Part shown: piece by piece, positions 10,237 to 18,409 of the stretch
Numbering within the stretch: position 1 is the first letter of the stretch
Layout: each line of letters starts with the position of its first letter
Origin: CAZDET01 sp964504335
GTDB taxonomy: Bacteria; Bacteroidota; Bacteroidia; Chitinophagales; Saprospiraceae
Direction: 5' to 3'
NCBI GenBank assembly: GCA_964504335.1
Contig: CAZDET010000007.1
Location: 62,001-126,000, forward strand
Length of the DNA stretch: 64,000 nt
The notes under the pieces: generated by a model
Seen by the model: only the letters and a program-made list of their open reading frames with translations
Told to the model about the DNA's origin: nothing
Database searches by the model: none
Position numbers and translations under genes: made by a program

Positions 10237-10337
10237 GGTTCTCTGACAATTTTCGTGGTTATATCGACACAAATCCTCTGCCTTCAATCCTTTTAGGCCA
10301 TCAGTTTTGTGTCGACCACAAAAATTGTCAAAGAAGG
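10237..10337 (+). repeat. 101-bp palindromic element, copy A
   Basis: This stretch is base-for-base identical to the reverse complement of 34137-34237. It has its own imperfect terminal inverted repeats: TGACAATTTTCGTGG at 10244 and its near-mirror ending in ATTGTCA at 10330, with ATCGACACAAA and TTTGTGTCGA further in. A unique centre of about 25 bp contains CCTTCAATCCTTTTAGGCC. The size and structure resemble a MITE or a REP-like palindrome. It has no coding capacity of its own. It lies at the 3' end of a broken minus-strand frame. Confidence 0.9.
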
Positions 10338-10586
10338 ACCTTTTCCAACGACTGGCCGGTCAGCATCACCGAGAACTTTCTCCAGGATTAGATCCCAGTT
10401 GCCCTCAACTTGTTGCGGTTGAATGATTTCTTCAAAGTCAGAAGTCAGACCAACAGTGATAATTCCGGATATTGTCCATGTATTTTCCTCAGTATCAACT
10501 AAAAAGGCATCAATTGTAGGTGAATCATCACTGTAATTGGTAGTCGTAACTATCCATTTTTCTGTATTACCCGGGAAAGGGAATAC
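10293..10586 (-). pseudogene. Gene fragment truncated at its 3' end by palindromic element copy A
   Basis: On the minus strand, 97 sense codons run from just after a TAA (10587-10589) to a TAA at 10293. The reading is protein-like (FPFPGNTEKWIVTTTNYSDD, then AFLVDTEENTWTISGIITVG and VEGNWDLILEKVLGDADRP) but has no usable start codon. The last dozen or so residues (LTIFVVDTKLMA) are encoded by the 101-bp repeat, so the original 3' end has been replaced. The composition is AT-richer than the surrounding genes. It looks like the C-terminal part of a small beta-rich protein of the immunity-protein type, but I cannot assign a family. Confidence 0.45.
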
Positions 10587-10614
10587 TTATACTACTTTTA
10601 AAGGAAAAGAATCG

Positions 10615-10770
10615 TTATTTTTTGGAGTCATTGGCTAAAAGTTTCGACCAAGCCTGCTTAGCCATTTCTGATCTACGAATTTCTTGACCATTCCAACGTT
10701 CATTCTTTGCAATACTCAGGAGAATATCTTGGGGCTGTATTTCGATTTTAGTCCTAATTGTAACTTCCAT
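10615..10770 (-). CDS. Small hypothetical protein, possibly part of the decayed gene region
   Basis: A 51-codon frame (MEVTIRTKIEIQPQDILLSI ... KQAWSKLLANDSKK) lies immediately upstream of the fragment at 10293-10586, on the same strand but in another frame. An extended frame up to 10869 would run through a palindromic intergenic repeat (10824-10856), so I prefer the internal ATG at 10770. The acidic/basic helical composition looks protein-like. It may be an intact small gene or the N-terminal part of the broken gene behind it. Confidence 0.35.
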   Translation of the reverse strand: MEVTIRTKIEIQPQDILLSIAKNERWNGQEIRRSEMAKQAWSKLLANDSKK

Positions 10771-10823
10771 CGACAGGTGAAGGTTGGCAATTGGAATTCT
10801 CTTTTGAGATATGCCAATCTTTT

Positions 10824-10856
10824 GCGTCCCGTAGGGACGGAATATCGGTAGAAAGT
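10824..10856. repeat. Short dispersed palindrome (CGTCCC-GTA-GGGACG type)
   Basis: A perfect 6-bp stem with a GTA loop (10825-10839) is followed by GAATATCGGTAGAAAG. From memory this resembles a short intergenic element scattered through many Bacteroidota genomes. Only one copy was seen here, so the assignment to a dispersed family is unverified. Confidence 0.4.
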
Positions 10857-10982
10857 ATCGACTCCTCAACTCATATTTGGTGCTTACGACATTATAGGAT
10901 TATGGCCAAAAAAATAATGACTTTTAAAAGCCAGCCACGCAACCTCCCCAATTAAATCACGATCTTATTCCAAAGCGCATGC

Positions 10983-11858
10983 ATGTTTACCATCCAGTAT
11001 AAATACCGCAGCTCTCTGGGAGTCATTAAGGTCTCTCAGGCTCCTTCCCGGGCTTATTTCCGGGGGATTACCGGAGGTGTTGCGCTGAAGTACGTCAGCC
11101 AGGGGCGGGAGGAGTACGTGGTTGGGCGGCAACAGATTTCTGTCTCGGCGGGGCAATTCATCATATTGCCCCAGGGGCGGCCCTACGAGGCCTACACCGG
11201 AAAAGCTTCCTTAAATGCAGAAACGAACGGCATTTGTGTGGATTTGGATCCGAATTTTGTGCTTTCCGAAATCCCCCATTTATACGATCAGCCCTTATTG
11301 TTTGAATTGCCGTTTCAAGGGGGGCATTTTGTAGCTCTGTGTCAGACCTTCCGGCAATATGCCGATGGAGCAGAAGCCACCCAAACCGGGTTAGAATGGA
11401 TGAATCAATTGAAGCTGGAGCTGCGCCTGTTGGCAGATTATATTCGGACCCTCCAGCCAAACATCGGTACCAAAGCGAAGAAGCTGGATACCCAAAAACA
11501 GTTGCTGACCAAACTCTTCAAGGCCAAAGATTATATCCATCAGCATTATGCGTCTTCCATCAGGTTGTCTGAGCTGGCTCGTTATGCCGGGCTTTCTTCC
11601 TATTACTTGATGCGCCTGTTTCAAACGTGCTTTCACCAATCGCCACGGGAGCTGCAACTTGAGCTGCGGATGAATGCCGCGCTTTTGTGGATACAGGCGG
11701 AGCAAAAATCGCTGTCGACCATTGCACACGAATTGGGATATTCGGATTTGGCAGCTTTCTCCAATCAATTCAAACGTTATTACGGGGCAACGCCCTCGCA
11801 AATCAGAAAGGGGGGCGATCCCCAAAATTTGCAAGATTTCACAAATCAGAGCGGATAA
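10983..11858 (+). CDS. AraC family transcriptional regulator
   Basis: The product has 291 residues. The N-terminal half (about 1-150) is a cupin-like sensor region (EEYVVGRQQISVSAGQFIIL and PQGRPYEAY are typical of AraC_binding domains). The C-terminal 100 residues carry two helix-turn-helix motifs: IRLSELARYAGLSSYYLMRL and, in the second, STIAHELGYSDLAAFSNQFK followed by RYYGATPSQIRKG, the classic AraC signature. The DUF885 lipoprotein gene begins 35 nt downstream on the same strand, so the two may be co-transcribed. The inducer is unknown. Confidence 0.93.
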   Translation: MFTIQYKYRSSLGVIKVSQAPSRAYFRGITGGVALKYVSQGREEYVVGRQQISVSAGQFIILPQGRPYEAYTGKASLNAETNGICVDLDPNFVLSEIPHLYDQPLLFELPFQGGHFVALCQTFRQYADGAEATQTGLEWMNQLKLELRLLADYIRTLQPNIGTKAKKLDTQKQLLTKLFKAKDYIHQHYASSIRLSELARYAGLSSYYLMRLFQTCFHQSPRELQLELRMNAALLWIQAEQKSLSTIAHELGYSDLAAFSNQFKRYYGATPSQIRKGGDPQNLQDFTNQSG

Positions 11859-11893
11859 TTGGGGCCATCTTACGCCCAGTTATCTGACTCTAC

Positions 11894-13201
11894 ATGCGTT
11901 CTACCGGGTTATTATTTTCCTTGTTGCTCACCGCTTATGCGTCTGCTTGCCAATCGCCAACTACGCAGTGGGAGATGGTCGTACGACAATTCACCACCGA
12001 CTACGAGCAGTTACAGCTTGCGCCCCTGCGCATCGCCTACATCGACAACTTGCGCAGCATTCAATCCGGCGCAGCCCTAGATCGGCAAACACAGGTTTTC
12101 CATCGCTTGGAAACGAATTTGGCGAAAATGGATCGCAGCCAACTTACACTCAGGCAACAGCTGGAGTACGACTTACTCCACTATTACCTACAGCTAAATA
12201 AAGAACGGATCGAATTGGAACAAGCGTGGCTCCTCCAGCCAGTTACCCCTATTCCCGAAAGTGGGTTGGCAAGCTTGCCCAACGGTAAGGCCTGGTATGC
12301 CCATTTCTTAAAACGATGGATCGACCGATCGGTCAATCCGGAGGATATCTTTGAATTTGGGTTGTCGGAAATTGGAAAGGTGCAATCACGCATCCGTGGC
12401 CTGCAACAGCAAAGTGGGATGGACAGCCTGCAATTTCATCAGTATATCAACAGCAACGCTTTCTTTTATGAAGAGGCATCCGCGGTGCAGCAAGCGTTCG
12501 AAGACTTTCATTCGAATTTGATCACCAAACTGCCAACCTTTTTCCCCGGAATGTCCACGATTCCCGCGGTAGCGATCGAACGGGGTACCGACCAAAGACT
12601 GGCACAGGTGCCGGGCTTCTATCGAAATAGTACGTTTTACTACAACGTCTTCGATCGCCCGTTCAACAAACGCCAGATTGCCTGGCTGTATTTGCACGAA
12701 GCCCTCCCCGGCCATCATTACGAAGGGCATTTCAGCCCGACGGTTGAGCAGTCTCCGCTGCAACAACTATTTCATCTGCCCGGCTACAAGGAGGGCTGGG
12801 CGGCCTACGTGGAGGAAATCGGTGGCGAGATTGGAGCCTACCAGACCTGGTACGACGAGTTGGGTAAATGGGAGTGGGATCTCATCCGCTCCGTCCGGGT
12901 GCCCCTCGACGTAGGGCTCAATTACTACGGATGGACCGATACTCAGGCGCTGGAATTCTGGCGCCGGTACATTCGTGGTAAGGACGACATCGGACAGCGG
13001 GAGATCGATCGAATGAAGCGGTGGCCCTGTCAGGTCATTACCTATAAATACGGGGCAGACAAAATACTGAAATGGAAAAACCACTGGGAAGTCCGGGCCA
13101 ATTTCGAGTTGAAGCGTTTCCACGAGCGCGTTTTGCAACACGGCCCCCTGCCGTTCTCCCTATTGGAAGGGCTGGTATTGGAAGATAAAAATGGATTTTA
13201 A
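11894..13201 (+). CDS. DUF885 family putative metallopeptidase, lipoprotein
   Basis: The product has 435 residues. The N-terminus is a lipoprotein signal (LLFSLLLTAYASAC, Cys at about 19). The diagnostic DUF885 motif YLHEALPGHHYEGHF lies at about 265-280; it holds an HExxxGHH-type zinc site, and family members are thought to be carboxypeptidase- or dipeptidase-like zinc enzymes. Downstream segments (YKEGWAAYVEE, LGLRY-like GLNYYGWT, and RWPCQVITYKYG) also match. At 435 residues it is shorter than the usual length of about 550-600, mainly in the N-terminal half. It lies 11 nt before the alpha/beta hydrolase gene, likely in the same transcript. Confidence 0.87.
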   Translation: MRSTGLLFSLLLTAYASACQSPTTQWEMVVRQFTTDYEQLQLAPLRIAYIDNLRSIQSGAALDRQTQVFHRLETNLAKMDRSQLTLRQQLEYDLLHYYLQLNKERIELEQAWLLQPVTPIPESGLASLPNGKAWYAHFLKRWIDRSVNPEDIFEFGLSEIGKVQSRIRGLQQQSGMDSLQFHQYINSNAFFYEEASAVQQAFEDFHSNLITKLPTFFPGMSTIPAVAIERGTDQRLAQVPGFYRNSTFYYNVFDRPFNKRQIAWLYLHEALPGHHYEGHFSPTVEQSPLQQLFHLPGYKEGWAAYVEEIGGEIGAYQTWYDELGKWEWDLIRSVRVPLDVGLNYYGWTDTQALEFWRRYIRGKDDIGQREIDRMKRWPCQVITYKYGADKILKWKNHWEVRANFELKRFHERVLQHGPLPFSLLEGLVLEDKNGF

Positions 13202-13212
13202 CCACTTGAAAT

Positions 13213-14133
13213 ATGAAATATAAGCTAGCTCTTTTCTGCATGTCATTTTGTTTAATGGCTTGCACTCAGGCCCAGGCCCCTTTGGATACCTTCCGATACC
13301 GGGAATTGGTTGATTTGCCCTACCTGCCGCCGGAAGAGGTAGCTGTAGACAGTTTGCAACGCCTTAATCTGGTGCTACCGGAAGAAGCCGATACCCCTCC
13401 ACTCCTATTGTGGATTGGCGGCGGTGCGTGGTCGTTTGTCAATCGCCATATGGAGATGCCGCTGGCGCGTCAGTTTGCCCGGCAGGGTATTGCCGTGGCG
13501 TCAGTGGGGCATCGATTAAGCAAAGGTACGTTTTCCGACCCCACTCGTAAGGAGGGGGTACAGCACCCGACTCATGTGCAGGATATTGCAGCCGCATTTA
13601 AGTGGTTGTACGACCACGCCGATGAGTACGGCTACGATCGGGCGAATATTTTCGTTAGTGGATTTTCGTCGGGGGGGCATTTAGCCGCCTTGCTCGGTAT
13701 GGATAGCCGCTACCTCGCCCAACAGGGCTTGGAAGTATCGGATATCAAAGCCCTCCTACCCGTTGCTGGGGCCTACGACATCAGCAAGTACCACGCAGTA
13801 TTCGCCAACCACGAAAATCCGGAAATCCGCCCGATGGCCGATACGCACGTCAAGGATGTGTTTGGAGATACAGAAGCCGATTTTGTCGACGCTTCCCCCA
13901 CGACCTACGTAGACCAGCTCGCCTTACCGATGCTCGTCATTTCGGAGGGTGACCTTTACGAGTATACGAACGTATTCGAGGAGGCGATCTGGGCTTCCGA
14001 GTTTCGCAACTGCCAGTTTTTGCACATCTTCAACCTTGGGCATTCGGGCTTGTGGAAGGACATCTCCAATGCCCCCGACAGCCAGGCCAGGCGGGCAATG
14101 GTGGATTTCATCAAGCGGCATGCGAAGGGGTAG
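13213..14133 (+). CDS. Alpha/beta hydrolase (esterase-like), lipoprotein
   Basis: The product has 306 residues. A lipoprotein signal (FCMSFCLMAC) is followed by an alpha/beta hydrolase fold of the BD-FAE/carboxylesterase type. The oxyanion region is LLLWIGGGAWSF (the usual HGGG replaced by IGGG), the nucleophile elbow is VSGFSSGGHLAALLG (Ser at about 155), and the catalytic His is likely in IFNLGHSGLW near the C-terminus. It follows the DUF885 gene by 11 nt. Its last 23 nt overlap the convergent Crp/Fnr-type gene, which is unusual and could produce antisense overlap. Probable periplasmic or outer-membrane-anchored esterase; substrate unknown. Confidence 0.85.
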   Translation: MKYKLALFCMSFCLMACTQAQAPLDTFRYRELVDLPYLPPEEVAVDSLQRLNLVLPEEADTPPLLLWIGGGAWSFVNRHMEMPLARQFARQGIAVASVGHRLSKGTFSDPTRKEGVQHPTHVQDIAAAFKWLYDHADEYGYDRANIFVSGFSSGGHLAALLGMDSRYLAQQGLEVSDIKALLPVAGAYDISKYHAVFANHENPEIRPMADTHVKDVFGDTEADFVDASPTTYVDQLALPMLVISEGDLYEYTNVFEEAIWASEFRNCQFLHIFNLGHSGLWKDISNAPDSQARRAMVDFIKRHAKG

Positions 14134-14851
14134 CTCCCCCAGTTCTCGCTTCTTTCGCCAATTGTTCCAGGTCGCGGATGAGCAGTCGTTCCCGGGTGAA
14201 GTGGATCAGATTGCTCCGGCGCAGTTCGTTTAATACGATATTGACCGTTTTGCGGGAGGTCGCTGTAAAGCTGGCAATTTCCTGGTGCGTCAAAAACTTT
14301 CGCACCAGTATTTCGCCGCCTATTTGTTGCCCTTTTTTCCGCCCCAGTTCGTGGATAAATTCAATAATGCGAGTCCGGCAATCTTTGAAAACCACTGACT
14401 TCAGCCGTTCTTCCATTTCGAGCATGCGAGACCCCAACAGCTCAATTAAATAAAGGCTTAAGCCGGGGTCTTTTTGAATGAGCCCTTTTAATTCTCGACT
14501 GGAAAGGACCTGGCAAGTAGTATTTTCTAATGCGCAGGCAAATTCGCTTCGCTTTTCCTCCCGGACGAGAGAGCCTTCCCCAAACAGCTCCCCCTGGCTG
14601 AGGATGGCCTTCGTCATCTCTTTTCCCGATTCGGAATACTGGCCGAGCTTTACCCGGCCTTTCGTGATGAGATACACTTTATCCGCTCGTTCCGAAGGAA
14701 GGAATAGAAATTCTCCTTTCTTGAAAAACTTCTCTTTGGAAGTATTGAAGTTTTTACCTCCCGGGTTTGCGGCCCCCCCCTGTATTTCATTGAAATACGG
14801 AGCCCTTTGGGGCCGGTTTTTGTTTTTCCGAGTTGTTGTATTGCTGTGCAT
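14111..14851 (-). CDS. Crp/Fnr family transcriptional regulator
   Basis: The product has 246 residues with an extra polar N-terminal tail of about 40 residues (MHSNTTTRKNKNRP). The cyclic-nucleotide-binding fold is at about 42-150 (YLITKGRVKLGQYSESGKEM, then ILSQGELFGEGSLV). The usual PRxAT phosphate cassette is not conserved (EEKRSEFACAL), so cAMP binding is uncertain. The C-terminal winged helix is clear (TRIIEFIHELGRKKG, then FLTHQEIASFTATSRKTVN). It begins 7 nt behind the GH15 gene, so it is the second gene of that operon. It overlaps the convergent hydrolase gene by 23 nt. Confidence 0.92.
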   Translation of the reverse strand: MHSNTTTRKNKNRPQRAPYFNEIQGGAANPGGKNFNTSKEKFFKKGEFLFLPSERADKVYLITKGRVKLGQYSESGKEMTKAILSQGELFGEGSLVREEKRSEFACALENTTCQVLSSRELKGLIQKDPGLSLYLIELLGSRMLEMEERLKSVVFKDCRTRIIEFIHELGRKKGQQIGGEILVRKFLTHQEIASFTATSRKTVNIVLNELRRSNLIHFTRERLLIRDLEQLAKEARTGGATPSHAA

Positions 14852-14858
14852 GCGAAAT

Positions 14859-16670
14859 TTAATTCAAAGCTTTATCTAAATTGAATGCAGCGCTAATAAG
14901 GGCCAGGTGGGTGAATGCTTGTGGAAAATTCCCGAGGGCTTCGCCCGTTGCTCCGGTTTCTTCGGCATACAGCCCCAGGTGGTTGGCGTAGCCCAGCATT
15001 TGCTCGAATAAGAACCGGGCGTCTTCTAATTTTCCGGCGCGGGTCAGGGCCTCCACCATCCAAAACGTACAGATATTGAAAGTCCCTTCTTCTCCCGACA
15101 AGCCGTCCTTTGTTTGTTCCACATTATACCGAAACACTAGCCCGTCCGAAACGAGGCCTCCCTCCTGCGGAGAGCGGTTCATTGCCTCCAGCGTTTTCAG
15201 CATGCGTGTATCTTTCGGGGAAACGAAGAAAACCAGGGGCATCATCAGATTGGCGGCGTCGAGGGTATCGGTATCGTAGCTTTGGACGAATGCCTGAATC
15301 GATTCATTCCAACCGTTTTGCATGATGTCTTCGTAAATGGTGTCTCTGACTTGCAGCCACTTTTCCCGGTCGGCCGGAAACGACCGCTTATCTGCAAGGC
15401 GGATCGCCCGGTCGAGGGCCACCCAACTCATTAGTTTGGAGTAGACAAAGTGCTTTTGGCCGCCCCGTACCTCCCAGATTCCTTCGTCCGTGCGCTGCCA
15501 GTTGTCGGCGACCCAGTTGACCAGTTTGCGGAGGTTCATCCAGAAATCGTAAGAAATGGGATCACCGTACTTGTTGTACAGGTACACGGAATCCATCAGC
15601 TCACCGTAGATATCCAGTTGCAGCTGATCGTACGCGCCATTGCCAATGCGCACGGGGGCAGATTGTCGGTAGCCTTCCAGGTGGTCCAGGTGTACTTCGG
15701 TAAGCTCGTGCCGCCCGTCGATGCCGTACATGATTTGCAACGAGCCATCCGGGTTGAGTTCCTGGCACCGAGCTTCAATCCATTGCATAAATCGTTCCGC
15801 CTCCTGGTGGAAACCAATCCGCATGAAGCCATAGACCGTAAAGGAGGCATCCCGAATCCAGGTATAGCGATAATCCCAATTTCGTTCTCCTCCGACCCCT
15901 TCCGGCAGGGAGCAGGTGGGGGCGGCAACGATGGCTCCGGTGGGTTCGAAAGTCAGTAGTTTCAGGGTAAGGGCTGATCGATGCACCATCTCGCGCCACC
16001 GGCCGGTGTAGGTAGATTGTTGGAGCCAATTCCGCCAAAATTGAACCGTGCCTTTAAAACCGGACAAAGCAGCGGCGTCCGAAAAGCAGGAAATACAATG
16101 CCCGTCGGGTGGAATTTCTTGAATGACGAAATTGGCGGATGCCCCCTCCGCCAGTTCCAGTTCGGCGTATACCATACCGTCTTGTTCCCGAAGCGGCACA
16201 CTGGTAGCCAACCCCAGACTTAAATCGTTGGCATGAAATCCGGCTCCGTATTCATTGAGGCTGGTCCGGTGCGATTGCCGGGCGTAGTCGAAGGCAGGCA
16301 TACATTCCACTTTTAGCGCCATCTTACCCCGAACGATGTGAATGCGCCGGACCAGCCGATTCTCGCCAGCTCCGATTTCCGTCTCCCCAACGGGCATGTA
16401 ATCAATGATTTGGCAAACGCCGTCGGCAGTGAGGAACCGAGTAACCAGCACGTTGGTATCCGGCCAGTAAAATTGTTTGCACTTATATTCCGTATCTACG
16501 GGATGAATGCGAAAAAAACCACCCTTTTCTTTGTCCAGGATGGCGGCAAAAACACTGGGAGAATCAAAATTGGGATAACAAAGCCAATCGATTGATCCGT
16601 TCGTGCCTACCAATGCAACCGTTCGCATATTTCCGATAAGGCCGTAGTTTTCGATGGGGAGATAATCCAT
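14859..16670 (-). CDS. Glycoside hydrolase family 15 (glucoamylase/trehalase-like)
   Basis: The product has 603 residues, starts MDYLPIENYGLIGNMRTVAL and shows the full GH15 layout. The N-terminal beta-sandwich contains GSIDWLCYPNFDSPSVFA. The (alpha/alpha)6 barrel contains GERNWDYRYTWIRDASFTVY. The acid region is LQLDIYGELMDSVYLYNKYG, and the second catalytic region is GEEGTFNICTFWMVEALTRA. No signal peptide is visible, so it is cytoplasmic, which favours trehalose or internal alpha-glucan as substrate. The Crp/Fnr regulator gene follows after 7 nt. Confidence 0.93.
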   Translation of the reverse strand: MDYLPIENYGLIGNMRTVALVGTNGSIDWLCYPNFDSPSVFAAILDKEKGGFFRIHPVDTEYKCKQFYWPDTNVLVTRFLTADGVCQIIDYMPVGETEIGAGENRLVRRIHIVRGKMALKVECMPAFDYARQSHRTSLNEYGAGFHANDLSLGLATSVPLREQDGMVYAELELAEGASANFVIQEIPPDGHCISCFSDAAALSGFKGTVQFWRNWLQQSTYTGRWREMVHRSALTLKLLTFEPTGAIVAAPTCSLPEGVGGERNWDYRYTWIRDASFTVYGFMRIGFHQEAERFMQWIEARCQELNPDGSLQIMYGIDGRHELTEVHLDHLEGYRQSAPVRIGNGAYDQLQLDIYGELMDSVYLYNKYGDPISYDFWMNLRKLVNWVADNWQRTDEGIWEVRGGQKHFVYSKLMSWVALDRAIRLADKRSFPADREKWLQVRDTIYEDIMQNGWNESIQAFVQSYDTDTLDAANLMMPLVFFVSPKDTRMLKTLEAMNRSPQEGGLVSDGLVFRYNVEQTKDGLSGEEGTFNICTFWMVEALTRAGKLEDARFLFEQMLGYANHLGLYAEETGATGEALGNFPQAFTHLALISAAFNLDKALN

Positions 16671-16797
16671 ATTTTCTTTCCATTTTAAATTAACACAATT
16701 TTGCCCGGAGGCTCCCTTGCTGATCGCTCAACCGGAACAACAGAGCACGAATGAAAGTAAGACAAAATATTGGGTCCCATTCACGAGCAGAGGGCAA

Positions 16798-16846
16798 GGG
16801 GGCGAGAAAGCCCCGCCCCCGCCTTCCGCTTAAAAAAGAGGAGCGG
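16798..16846 (-). terminator. Double hairpin region behind the barrel-protein gene, possible terminator
   Basis: Two stems lie 55-105 nt after the stop at 16901. The first is CCGCT/AGCGG enclosing a T-rich loop (16826-16846). The second is a perfect 7-bp GC stem, GGGGGCG/CGCCCCC (16798-16820). Neither has a good downstream T tract, so termination is only possible. The rest of the 230-bp gap to the GH15 start shows no gene. Confidence 0.3.
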
Positions 16847-16900
16847 TAGAAACGATAGACAACACAAAAGATGTAGGGATGACCAACCAATCTGTAGGCT

Positions 16901-17443
16901 TTATCTGGCTTTCGGGCGCTTGTAGGCAAAAATGCCCACTCGAAGCATAATGGCATCCACCCCGTCGTTGAATCGTGGATTTCTCAGGTAATTTACCGAC
17001 ATTTCCACACCGACACTCCGAACGGGAAACATCGCTACTCCCATCCCAATGCCGGCATTGTAAAAATTGTCATTTGAGGAGGCTTCCCCGGCATCGATGT
17101 CTACCCAGTTGTACCCAATTGTTCCCTGGCCGAATAGCTTCAGTTTCTCACTTCCCGTGTAGTACCTCACTAGTGGCGAAATACCGAATTTAAAAGACCG
17201 GGTGTCCGTGTCCGACGTGTTGGCATAGGCCAGGTTCAATCCGGGGCCAACTGCCAGATTATCCGCAATGAATAACCCGACAATGGGATTCAAATCAATG
17301 GCAAACGTATTAGGGCCCTCATCAGGTAACACACCTCTGACTTCCAGGGTGCCACCCATCAATTTGGTGGTTCGTTCAATTCCCTGAGCGAAGCCAAATT
17401 GCATGGCAAGCAGCAGGGCGACTGTCGTAGCTAAGAATTTCAT
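16901..17443 (-). CDS. Outer-membrane beta-barrel protein
   Basis: The product has 180 residues. It has a signal peptide (MKFLATTVALLLAMQFGFAQ) and then alternating beta-strand segments: FAIDLNPIVGLFIADNLAVG, FKFGISPLVRYYTGSEKLKL, GIGMGVAMFPVRSVGVEMSV, and a final strand DAIMLRVGIFAYKRPKAR. Size and pattern fit the small OmpA/OmpW-like eight-stranded porin families of Bacteroidota. The C-terminus does not end in an aromatic residue. It is the fourth minus-strand gene in a row behind the metallophosphoesterase-barrel gene, with short spacers (48 nt here), suggesting one transcript. Confidence 0.85.
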   Translation of the reverse strand: MKFLATTVALLLAMQFGFAQGIERTTKLMGGTLEVRGVLPDEGPNTFAIDLNPIVGLFIADNLAVGPGLNLAYANTSDTDTRSFKFGISPLVRYYTGSEKLKLFGQGTIGYNWVDIDAGEASSNDNFYNAGIGMGVAMFPVRSVGVEMSVNYLRNPRFNDGVDAIMLRVGIFAYKRPKAR

Positions 17444-17491
17444 GTTCTGATTTGATTTTTTGGTTAAAATGTCGAGTGATTAGTTTGATTT

Positions 17492-18367
17492 TTAGCGTAA
17501 TCCCAGAGCCGCTTCTGAAATCTCCACGTCCTGGTCGGCGCTGGCGGCACCACTTACACCGATGCCACCCACAACTACTCCGCGGAAACGAATGGGCAAG
17601 CCCCCCCGCATCATGTTGTAATTGGCGGTAATCAGCGAGTTGCGGCCTTTGTAAATGCCATCCTCCAGGTTTTTAGTTGGGAAACCAAAAAGGGCAGCAG
17701 ACCGTGCCTTCTGAACAGAGACGTCGGAAGCGGCGGAAAATGTGCCGGTGGCTCGCACCAGATATACGGGCTGTCCGGCATCATCTACGATTGCCACGGC
17801 ACCGCCCGGAGCGCCATTTTCTTTCATGTACTGAAGCGCAATCTTCCCCATTTCCATCGCGGCTTCGAGCGATATTTGTCCTTCGTGCACATCTTGGTAG
17901 GTAATCGAAGAGGCGTATTTTTGAAAGAGCTCCTCCCAATTCCCATTGGCTTTGCCGATAAACAGCTGCGGGCCTTTTTGCTTCCACATGCCCAGTGCTT
18001 TCTGATTGCGTTGCACGTACAGCTTCCCATCCACTACGCTCCACGTTTCTACATTTCCCGGTTCTAACATTCCCATAGACGTAGACACGGCACAGAAGCC
18101 ACCGTACTGTGGGGCGTATTTCTCAGGGTTTTGCTCGAATTTATTCTTGTTCGATTCGGATTTGAAGTAATATACTCCGCTGTCGTATTGCGCTTGAAAC
18201 TCGTAGCTTCCCGGCACCGCTTTGTCTTCGGTTTGAAAAGCAACCACGTCGTACCCGTCCAGCATGATGCCTTTTTCATTGGCGTTGACCAGGTAAGGCT
18301 GAGCAAGTGCAGCATTGAAAAAAGCAAATACTGCCAAGAGGGTGGTTAGTAAAGTTACCCGATTCAT
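17492..18367 (-). CDS. Secreted YHS domain - GlcG/HbpS (heme-binding-like) fusion protein
   Basis: The product has 291 residues with a signal peptide (LLTTLLAVFAFFNAALAQ). A YHS-type domain spans about 25-150 (MLDGYDVVAFQTEDKAVPGS, then YYFKSESNKNKFEQNPEKYA and PQYGGFCAVSTSMG, where the conserved Cys is present). A GlcG/HbpS domain (DUF336) spans about 160-290 (SLEAAMEMGKIALQYMKENG, GGAVAIVDDAGQPVYLVRAT, GLPIRFRGVVVGGIGVSGAA). Each domain is usually a separate protein. YHS domains are thought to bind metal, and HbpS binds heme or iron. The preceding gene is a second YHS protein. Probably a periplasmic metal or heme handling pair; that role is inference. Confidence 0.85.
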   Translation of the reverse strand: MNRVTLLTTLLAVFAFFNAALAQPYLVNANEKGIMLDGYDVVAFQTEDKAVPGSYEFQAQYDSGVYYFKSESNKNKFEQNPEKYAPQYGGFCAVSTSMGMLEPGNVETWSVVDGKLYVQRNQKALGMWKQKGPQLFIGKANGNWEELFQKYASSITYQDVHEGQISLEAAMEMGKIALQYMKENGAPGGAVAIVDDAGQPVYLVRATGTFSAASDVSVQKARSAALFGFPTKNLEDGIYKGRNSLITANYNMMRGGLPIRFRGVVVGGIGVSGAASADQDVEISEAALGLR

Positions 18368-18409
18368 TGTGCGATTAATTGTGAGATTTTAAAAATTGAT
18401 TTTAATAGA

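Noticed and set aside
10206..10391. 61-codon plus-strand frame across the 101-bp repeat
   Set aside because: It is mostly the palindromic element read through; the same peptide appears in the other copy only because the DNA is identical.
16690..16956. 88-codon minus-strand frame after the barrel protein
   Set aside because: Overlaps the 3' end of the barrel gene and then runs through hairpin-rich non-coding DNA; no protein-like features.
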